Below are positions 15,529 through 19,793 of a stretch of 19,793 bases of DNA, piece by piece. The stretch is from DAOUMF01 sp034411955. Its GTDB lineage: Bacteria; Chloroflexota; Dehalococcoidia; SM23-28-2; RBG-16-64-32. Below the pieces are notes generated by a model, which saw only the letters and a program-made list of their open reading frames with translations, searched no databases and was not told the DNA's origin. Location of the stretch: NCBI GenBank assembly GCA_034411955.1, contig DAOUMF010000116.1, positions 1 to 19,793 of the forward strand, given 5' to 3'. The translations under genes and the position numbers were made by a program. Position 1 is the stretch's first letter. Each line of letters begins with the position of its first letter.

Positions 15529-15661
15529 CGGGCCCCGGCACGGCGTTTGCTGCCGCAAGATTGACCGGATGCAGTAGGACCGTCAATCCGTATCCAACGT
15601 CCGCTGACGGGCGGCCGCCTTTGGTGACGTTGGGAAGCAGCGCTCCTTGCAGTCTTCCTTA

Positions 15662-15690
15662 TTGACAATCGGTTGCAGCAGCAATACGAT
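15662..15690 (+). promoter_or_regulatory. Near-consensus promoter of the Fur-family regulator/metal transporter operon
   Basis: TTGACA (15662-15667, perfect), an exact 17-base spacer and TACGAT (15685-15690, four of six) place a start point near 15697, about 33 bases before the regulator ATG. Both candidate operators fall within this promoter-to-start region. Between the MoaD-like stop and here (15529-15661) only a weak ATTGAC/GTCAAT inverted repeat (15560-15587) is visible. Confidence 0.6.
15673..15684. promoter_or_regulatory. Candidate operator, TTGC-N4-GCAA, between -35 and -10
   Basis: TTGCAGCAGCAA is an inverted repeat lying entirely in the promoter spacer. A bound repressor here would block RNA polymerase. 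It shares half-sites with the second candidate at 15696-15711. Confidence 0.4.
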
Positions 15691-15695
15691 GTTTC

Positions 15696-15711
15696 TTGCA
15701 ACCAATTGCAA
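15696..15711. promoter_or_regulatory. Candidate operator, TTGCAA-CCAA-TTGCAA, at the transcription start
   Basis: Two self-complementary TTGCAA hexamers lie ten bases apart, so they fall on the same face of the helix and together form a symmetrical 16-base site. The site covers the predicted start point and ends 18 bases before the regulator ATG. Another TTGC occurs at 15722-15725. Confidence 0.45.
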
Positions 15712-15729
15712 CTACTCCCAATTGCGATA

Positions 15730-16197
15730 ATGACAGGCCACGGCGCTATCATCGATTCCCTACGCGAGGTGGGGTACCGCCTTACCCCCCAACGCATGCT
15801 CATCATCTCCATCATCCACGGCGCCAAGGGGCACATCAGCGCAGAGTCGATCCACGAGCAGGTCGTGGAACAGTACCCCTACGTGGATATCTCCACCGTC
15901 TACCGCACCCTCCAGATCCTTAAGAAGCTTCACCTCGTGAGCGAAACCGACCTCGGCGAGGGGCACGTGGAGTACGAGCTCACGGAAGGGGCGTGCCATC
16001 ATCACCTGGTCTGCCGCCAGTGCGGCCGCACCCTGCCCATGGACGACGAGCTGATGGAGCCGCTGCGGGCCCGCCTCCTGGAGAAGCACGGCTTCCGTGC
16101 GGACATGGAGCATTTCGCCATCTTCGGGCTGTGCCAGGAATGCAGCCGCGAAGAGGCCGGGCATGACAAGAAGGGAGGGCAACATGGCAGCCGTTGA
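15730..16197 (+). CDS. Fur-family metal-responsive transcriptional regulator
   Basis: A 155-residue protein starting at ATG 15730 (MTGHGAIIDSLREVGYRLTP). The in-frame ATG upstream at 15690 would lie within the promoter. The winged helix contains the family recognition helix DISTVYRTLQIL. The dimerisation domain has the HHH metal ligands (residues 90-92), CRQC (Cys95/Cys98) and CQEC (Cys135/Cys138), so the structural zinc site looks complete. The downstream nickel/cobalt-type ECF transporter, with the next gene overlapping or close, suggests it senses Ni, Co or Zn rather than iron. The promoter carries symmetrical TTGC sites that would allow autoregulation. Which metal it senses cannot be read from sequence alone. 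Confidence 0.93.
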   Translation: MTGHGAIIDSLREVGYRLTPQRMLIISIIHGAKGHISAESIHEQVVEQYPYVDISTVYRTLQILKKLHLVSETDLGEGHVEYELTEGACHHHLVCRQCGRTLPMDDELMEPLRARLLEKHGFRADMEHFAIFGLCQECSREEAGHDKKGGQHGSR

Positions 16198-16231
16198 TCC
16201 ATCCGCCCTAGGCGCTATCGAGGCACCTGCC

Positions 16232-16882
16232 ATGCACATTCCCGACGGCTTTGTCAGCGGCCCCGTAGCCGGGGTGGGGTTCGCGCTCTCCGGTGTAGCC
16301 ATAGCTGTGGCGGTGAGGGCGACGAACCGCAGCCTGGGCGAGCGAACGGTGCCCCTTATGGGAGTGATGGCTGCCTTCATCTTCGCTGTCCAGATGATGA
16401 ACTTCCCTGTGGCTGGTGGCACCTCTGGCCATCTGCTGGGAGGCGCACTGGCCGCAATCCTCTTGGGCCCTTGGGCGGCAATCATCGTGATGACCTCTGT
16501 GGTGGGGCTCCAGGCACTGCTGTTCCAGGACGGAGGCCTGGCTGCCCTGGGGGACAACGTCTTCAACATGGGCATTATCACCATCTTCGTTGGGTATGGC
16601 GTGTATTGGACCTTCGCCCGCTTTGCCTACATCGGACCCTGGGTGCGGCTGGCCGGGGCCTTTGCCGCCGCCTGGCTATCGGTCCAGATCGCGGCTCTGG
16701 CCACAAGCTTCGAGCTGGCACTGTCTGACACCTCGCCCCTCAGCGTCGCTCTGCCAGCCATGATGGGCGTCCACACTCTCATCGGGATCGGCGAGGGGCT
16801 AATCACCGTGGCTGCCGTTGCCTTCGTACTGGCCACTCGGCGTGACTTGCTGGAGGCCGAAGTCGCCGTTAGCGAGGTGTAG
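16232..16882 (+). CDS. cbiM: CbiM/NikM-type substrate-binding membrane component of a nickel/cobalt ECF transporter
   Basis: The protein starting at ATG 16232 begins MHIPDGFVSGPVAG and is 216 residues long, the usual size. In the solved NikM2 family member the metal is held by the N-terminal Met1 amine, His2 and His67. Here, counted from this start, His2 is present and the His of GGTSGHLLGG falls exactly at residue 67. An upstream ATG at 16184, with a better GGGAGG ribosome site, would overlap the regulator gene and add 16 residues, burying that terminus. I therefore prefer 16232, where a GAGG lies eight bases upstream. Six to seven membrane segments are visible. It would capture Ni2+ or Co2+; the choice of metal is open. 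Confidence 0.9.
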   Translation: MHIPDGFVSGPVAGVGFALSGVAIAVAVRATNRSLGERTVPLMGVMAAFIFAVQMMNFPVAGGTSGHLLGGALAAILLGPWAAIIVMTSVVGLQALLFQDGGLAALGDNVFNMGIITIFVGYGVYWTFARFAYIGPWVRLAGAFAAAWLSVQIAALATSFELALSDTSPLSVALPAMMGVHTLIGIGEGLITVAAVAFVLATRRDLLEAEVAVSEV

Positions 16883-16888
16883 CTGACG

Positions 16889-17227
16889 ATGAAGAACTGG
16901 CGCTTCTACGTTGCTCTTGTGGTTGTCGGAATGTGTATCGCCCTGGGCGTCGCCTTCCTCTCTCCCCTGGCCTCGCCCGATCCCGACGGGCTCGAGAAGG
17001 TGGCGGAGGACGAGAAATTCCTTGACGAAGCCAAGACTCCGCCTTACGAGGTCATTCCTGATTACGTGTTTCCGGGGGTCGAGAACGAGGATGTGGCGAC
17101 CATCCTGGCCGGGATAGTCGGAGTGCTGATCGTCGCCGCGCTGACCTTCGTTGTCGCCTTCGTTCTGCGGAGGACGGGTGGGCAGGCGCGCGCCAGGCCG
17201 ACCTCAAGACAGGGCGGCGGAACGTAG
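16889..17227 (+). CDS. PDGLE-domain (CbiN/NikN-like) small membrane component
   Basis: A 112-residue protein six bases after the cbiM stop. It has an N-terminal membrane segment (FYVALVVVGMCIALGVAFLS), then SPDPDGLEKVAEDEKFLDEA with the PDGLE motif that names the family. An extracytoplasmic stretch rich in Pro and Tyr follows, then a second membrane segment (ILAGIVGVLIVAALTFVVAF). Proteins of this layout accompany CbiM-type components in nickel and cobalt uptake systems and are needed for metal loading. The C-terminus ends in an Arg/Gly-rich tail. The position between cbiM and cbiQ is the canonical order. Confidence 0.9.
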   Translation: MKNWRFYVALVVVGMCIALGVAFLSPLASPDPDGLEKVAEDEKFLDEAKTPPYEVIPDYVFPGVENEDVATILAGIVGVLIVAALTFVVAFVLRRTGGQARARPTSRQGGGT

Positions 17228-17290
17228 CCGCGTCTAGATCGGACCGCGGACTGGTGGGGATCGCCCTGGAAGCTCTTTCGAAATAGTGTG

Positions 17291-18082
17291 ATGGCCATTC
17301 ATGTCAGCGCCCTTGAACGTTACGAGGCGGGCCGCAGCCTCCTCCATAAGGCGGACGCCCGTGTGAAGCTACCGGTGACGGTAGCCTACATCTTCGCTGT
17401 CACCCTCACGCCCGTCGGCCACTGGCCGGCGCTGGCCCTGATGGCGGCCCCCTTGCCTGTGGTCATCGCCTCTGGTGGCCTATCGCCCCTGCTGGTGCTG
17501 CGCCGCTCGGCCCTGGCCCTGCCCTTCATCCTGGCCGCTGTCCCTCTCATGTTCACCAAGCAGGGCGAGACGCTGTTCACCCTTCCTCTCTTCGGCTGGG
17601 ACGCCTCACGCCAGGGGCTCGTGGCCGTCATCACTATCCTGGCCAAGTCATGGCTGGCGGTCACGGCCGCCGTGGTGCTTACGGCGACGACCTCGGCCGT
17701 CGATCTGGTGCGGGCTCTGCGCTTCGTGGCCGTGCCCCGCATCTTGGTGGCGACCGTATCGTTCATGTACCGTTACATCTTCGTGATCGCCGAGGAGGCG
17801 TTGCGCCTCATGCGCGCTCGCGACAGCCGCAGCGCTGGTGTGGAGGGCCGAAAGAGCGGCGGGACGACTTGGTGGCGGGCAGGCATCCTGGGGAACATGG
17901 TCGGCTCGCTCTTCCTCCGCAGCTATGAGCGCAGCGAGCGCGTCTACGCGGCGATGCAGGCGCGGGGCTATGACGGTGAGCCCAGGTTTCTCTGGAACCC
18001 GCCTTGGCGGGCAGCGGAGATCACGCTGGGAGTGTGTGTGGCCCTCTACGCTATGGGGATCCAGGCCTATGCGCACTATTGA
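17291..18082 (+). CDS. cbiQ: CbiQ-type ECF transporter transmembrane (T) component
   Basis: A 263-residue membrane protein. ATG 17291 directly follows an in-frame GTG at 17288; the ATG is taken. The N-terminal HVSALERYEAGRSLLHKADA matches cobalt/nickel CbiQ proteins, where residues before the first membrane segment include a D-R-K-like motif (HKADARVKL). The two Ala-Arg-Gly-type coupling motifs that grip the ATPases are in the second half: AEEALRLMRARDSRSAG and SYERSERVYAAMQARGYDGE. The 63-base gap before it has no clear terminator. It ends overlapping the ATPase start by 14 bases, so the two are co-translated. Confidence 0.92.
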   Translation: MAIHVSALERYEAGRSLLHKADARVKLPVTVAYIFAVTLTPVGHWPALALMAAPLPVVIASGGLSPLLVLRRSALALPFILAAVPLMFTKQGETLFTLPLFGWDASRQGLVAVITILAKSWLAVTAAVVLTATTSAVDLVRALRFVAVPRILVATVSFMYRYIFVIAEEALRLMRARDSRSAGVEGRKSGGTTWWRAGILGNMVGSLFLRSYERSERVYAAMQARGYDGEPRFLWNPPWRAAEITLGVCVALYAMGIQAYAHY

Positions 18083-18806
18083 GGCTAGCGTCGCCGTCCA
18101 GACGGCGATGCAGATCGCCGACCTGCGCTTCACTTACCCAGATGGGGTCAAGGCCCTGCGGGGCGTAAGCCTTACGGTGGGAGAGGGAGAGAAAGTGGCC
18201 CTGCTGGGGCCCAACGGCGCCGGCAAATCCACCTTCCTCATGCATCTCAACGGCATCCTGCGGGGGAGCGGCAACATCGAAATCATGGGGCGGCGCTTGT
18301 GCAACCACAACATGCGTTTCGTCCGCGCCCAGGTCGGCTTGGTCTTCGAACACCCGGACGACCAGCTCTTCTCCCCCACCGTCCTAGACGACGTAGCGTA
18401 CGGGCCGCTGTATATGGGTCTGCCCAGGGACGAGGTGTTGCGTCGCGCGCGATGGGCGCTGGAGCAGGTGGGCATGGAGGGGTTCGAGGAGCGAATGCCG
18501 CACCGCTTGAGCCTGGGCCAGAAGAAGCGGGTCGCCATCGCCACTGTGCTGTCCATGCACCCACCCATCCTGGCCTTGGACGAGCCCACCTCCAGCCTCG
18601 CCCCGAGCGCTCGGCGCGAGTTGATACACCTGCTACGGGAGCTGCCTCAAACGATGATCGTCTCCACCCACGACATCCCGATGGTGCGTGATCTCTTCCC
18701 CCGCACCGTCGTCATGGACGAAGGGCGGGTCGTGGCCGATGGCGACACTCAGATCATCCTCTCCGACACGGCCCTCCTGGAGGCCCACGGCCTCGAGGTG
18801 TTCTGA
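18069..18806 (+). CDS. cbiO: CbiO-type ECF transporter ATPase with altered motifs
   Basis: A 245-residue ATPase whose ATG 18069 lies inside the end of cbiQ. A later in-frame ATG at 18108 (MQIADLRFTYPDG) is the alternative. Walker A GPNGAGKST (47-55), Walker B PILALDEP with Asp171/Glu172, and H-loop His201 (VSTHD) are intact. Three usually conserved positions differ. The Q-loop reads VFEHPDDQLF with Glu94 in place of Gln, the signature is LSLGQ (148-152 region), and the D-loop is SLAPS with Ala178 in place of Asp. It would power nickel or cobalt uptake together with the three preceding genes. It is the only ATPase in the operon, so it must work as a homodimer or borrow a partner. Confidence 0.92.
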   Translation: MRTIEASVAVQTAMQIADLRFTYPDGVKALRGVSLTVGEGEKVALLGPNGAGKSTFLMHLNGILRGSGNIEIMGRRLCNHNMRFVRAQVGLVFEHPDDQLFSPTVLDDVAYGPLYMGLPRDEVLRRARWALEQVGMEGFEERMPHRLSLGQKKRVAIATVLSMHPPILALDEPTSSLAPSARRELIHLLRELPQTMIVSTHDIPMVRDLFPRTVVMDEGRVVADGDTQIILSDTALLEAHGLEVF

Positions 18807-18883
18807 TCCTGCCCGCGTAGGCCTGACCTTCCTGTCCCGCGCCCGCGGCTTCCTGCCTGATCTCGATTCGGCGCGAAGCACGC

Positions 18884-19195
18884 CTAGCCCTTGGCGATGC
18901 TGATCTCTTCTCCCTCCACCTGCACGTGGTAGGTTGGGAGGGGACTGTCGGGCGGCGCGTCGATCACCTCGCCGGTCTTCACGTCGAACCGGCCCTGGTG
19001 CCAGGGACATTCCACCGTGTCCCCCTCCAGGATCCCCTCGCCCAGGGGGCCGCCGCGGTGTGTGCACTCGTTGCCGAAGGCGTAAATGTGGCCATCGACG
19101 TTGGCCAGGACCACATCGTCGGCGCCCACCTGGACGACAAGCATCTCGCCCGCGGGCACATCCTTCATGCTCGCCACCTTCACAAAGTCAGCCAT
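18884..19195 (-). CDS. Rieske-type [2Fe-2S] ferredoxin
   Basis: A 103-residue single-domain protein from ATG 19195, preceded by a full AAGGAGGT ribosome site five bases away. Upstream in-frame starts are rejected because of this site. Cluster ligands are in box one, ECTHRGGPLGEG (Cys44, His46), and box two, CPWHQGRFD (Cys63, His66). The size and N-terminus (VKVASMKDVPAGEMLVVQVG) resemble the NirD-like or dioxygenase-ferredoxin subfamily. Such proteins ferry single electrons to oxygenases or reductases, but no such partner is adjacent. It converges on cbiO; 18807-18883 shows no clear terminator. Confidence 0.92.
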   Translation of the reverse strand: MADFVKVASMKDVPAGEMLVVQVGADDVVLANVDGHIYAFGNECTHRGGPLGEGILEGDTVECPWHQGRFDVKTGEVIDAPPDSPLPTYHVQVEGEEISIAKG

Positions 19196-19316
19196 GGTAC
19201 CTCCTTGGAATTTGGGCAGTTGAGACGCATTTGTCATGGCAGGCGCGGCTTGTTGCCGACACGCTGTGCCCCGTGATAGCATACGGGAGACAGCAAACTT
19301 CGGTTTTCTGCCTGGC

Positions 19317-19365
19317 TTGAGCGAAGCCGAAGGGCCTGCCCTGAGCAGAGCCGACGGGTCGAGCC
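19317..19365. repeat. Tandem degenerate 'GAGCGAAGCCGAAGGG' repeat
   Basis: Two related units sit side by side: TTGAGCGAAGCCGAAGGG (19317-19334) and CTGAGCAGAGCCGACGGG (19341-19358). The first forms a GGCTT-GAGCG-AAGCC hairpin (19314-19328). It shares the GAGCGAAGC core with the intergenic element at 2401-2487. The second unit runs into the PyrR-binding element. The rest of 19196-19316 shows nothing recognisable. Confidence 0.6.
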
Positions 19366-19394
19366 TTTAAGTCGGTCCCGTGAGGCCGACAAGG
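19364..19394 (+). ncRNA. PyrR-binding RNA hairpin (pyr leader element)
   Basis: The loop TCCCGTGAGG (19376-19385) matches the conserved UCCNGNGAGG-type PyrR recognition loop. It is closed by GTCGG/CCGAC (19371-19375 with 19386-19390). A TAA bulge on the 5' side and an outer CCTT/AAGG stem (19364-19367 with 19391-19394) complete the known shape, and pyrR follows. PyrR bound to UMP would lock this hairpin and reduce expression of the pyr operon. Confidence 0.8.
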
Positions 19395-19419
19395 AGAGAC
19401 GGCCGGTGGCAAGCGAGTC

Positions 19420-19436
19420 CGGTCAAGGAAAGACCG
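19420..19436 (+). other. Short leader hairpin CGGTC/GACCG
   Basis: A five-base-pair stem (19420-19424 with 19432-19436) with an AAGGAAA loop sits between the PyrR-binding hairpin and the terminator-like hairpin. It may be part of an alternative pairing, but I could not trace a full antiterminator. Confidence 0.3.
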
Positions 19437-19457
19437 CAATATACGGAGCGAACTGGA

Positions 19458-19486
19458 AGCCCTCCCGTCGCTACGGCGGGAGGGCT
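19458..19486 (+). terminator. Terminator-like hairpin in the pyr leader
   Basis: AGCCCTCCCG (19458-19467) pairs perfectly with CGGGAGGGCT (19477-19486) across a nine-base loop and is followed by GTTTGCTGCC. The stem is very stable, but the T-run is short (three Ts). It may be an attenuator responding to the PyrR hairpin, or a structural element with poor termination. Confidence 0.55.
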
Positions 19487-19498
19487 GTTTGCTGCCTG

Positions 19499-19565
19499 GA
19501 AGGAAGAAGGAAGGAGGAAGCAGGAAGGAGCGGGCGCGGCCTTTTTCCCTCTTCCTTCTTCGTTC
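19499..19565. repeat. Purine/pyrimidine mirror-like inverted repeat before pyrR
   Basis: A purine arm with the core GAAGAAGGAAG (19503-19513) pairs with CTTCCTTCTTC (19551-19561), and a further three to four pairs lie outside one mismatch. The purine tract runs about 19498-19520 and the pyrimidine tract about 19540-19569, ending just before the pyrR ribosome site. A long imperfect hairpin in the RNA is expected. Confidence 0.55.
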
Positions 19566-19590
19566 TTCCGGCGGGGTGGGGAGGTGTGGG

Positions 19591-19793
19591 GTGAAGACCG
19601 TCCTAACCGCCGAGGACATCCGCCGCGCCGTCCGCCGCATCGCCCACGAGATCGTAGAGCGCAACCGCGGCCTGGACGGTGTGGTGCTGGTGGGGATGCG
19701 CACCCGCGGCGTGCCTCTGGCGTCGCGGCTGGCGGCGGCGATCCAGGAGGTCGAGGGCGAGGCGGTGCCGGTGGGCGCCCTGGACATCGGCCT
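19591..19793 (+). CDS. pyrR: PyrR, bifunctional pyr operon regulator/uracil phosphoribosyltransferase, N-terminal part
   Basis: A frame from GTG 19591 with GGGAGGTG upstream encodes VKTVLTAEDIRRAVRRIAHE, then DGVVLVGMRTRGVPLASRLA and a run ending VPVGALDIGL at the window edge, about 67 residues of the usual 180. VGMRTRGVPLA and VGALDIG are characteristic of PyrR within the PRTase family, and the PRPP-binding loop lies beyond the edge. PyrR binds the leader RNA in a UMP-dependent way and also has a weak uracil phosphoribosyltransferase activity. The PyrR-binding hairpin and terminator-like stem just upstream confirm the assignment. pyrB/pyrC and other pyrimidine genes would be expected downstream. 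Confidence 0.93.
   Translation, partial: MKTVLTAEDIRRAVRRIAHEIVERNRGLDGVVLVGMRTRGVPLASRLAAAIQEVEGEAVPVGALDIG

Noticed and set aside
19188..19787. A 199-codon minus-strand frame across the pyr leader
   Set aside because: Its translation includes GSAQGRPFGFAQ, a typical false peptide from the intergenic repeat, and it runs antisense to pyrR.

Overview
This GC-rich bacterial window has short operons and frequent GTG/TTG starts. It carries a thiolase, paired MaoC-like hotdog proteins, a PDGLE-containing metal-uptake operon and 'GAGCGAAGC' intergenic repeats. Together these suggest an uncultured Chloroflexota lineage, perhaps Dehalococcoidia-like. That placement is inference from protein style only. 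No rRNA, tRNA, CRISPR array, insertion sequence or phage gene was recognised.

Layout. 1-4328 (minus strand) holds the N-terminal part of an SCP-x-type thiolase, a thiol-redox set (CcdA, a TlpA-like thioredoxin and a small CPTC glutaredoxin-like protein) and a MATE exporter. 4495-6504 (plus) has a methyltransferase followed closely by an FAD-dependent oxidoreductase. 6512-7866 has a lone cyclic-nucleotide-binding domain protein and a divergent patatin-like lipase. 7874-10188 (minus) has two hotdog dehydratase-like proteins, an alpha/beta hydrolase and an unknown acidic protein. 10462-10872 is a PaaI-type thioesterase. 11175-14665 (minus) is a tightly coupled ATPase-permease-ATPase-permease ABC operon. 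14730-15125 is a broken C-terminal piece of a molybdopterin oxidoreductase, followed by a MoaD/ThiS-like protein. 15662-18806 (plus) is a Fur-family regulator and a CbiM-PDGLE-CbiQ-CbiO nickel/cobalt ECF transporter. 18884-19195 (minus) is a Rieske ferredoxin. 19364-19793 is a PyrR-type RNA leader followed by the start of pyrR.

Functional picture. CcdA passes electrons across the membrane to TlpA, and the small CPTC protein sits upstream on the same strand. Thiolase, hotdog hydratases, hydrolase, thioesterase and patatin point to acyl-CoA or lipid turnover, although they are in separate transcription units. The Fur gene has a near-consensus promoter with TTGC/GCAA inverted repeats at positions that would let it control itself and the metal transporter downstream. 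The pyrR leader contains a recognisable PyrR-binding hairpin and a GC-rich terminator-like hairpin, indicating pyrimidine feedback control.

Most of the window is recognisable housekeeping or accessory metabolism, and I found no clearly new multi-gene system. The best second-look items are the Fur operator architecture, the altered ATPase motifs in the CbiO protein, the start-site conflict in CbiM, the molybdoenzyme remnant, the four-gene ABC operon, the pyrR leader with an extra purine/pyrimidine inverted repeat, and a possibly frameshifted small membrane gene.
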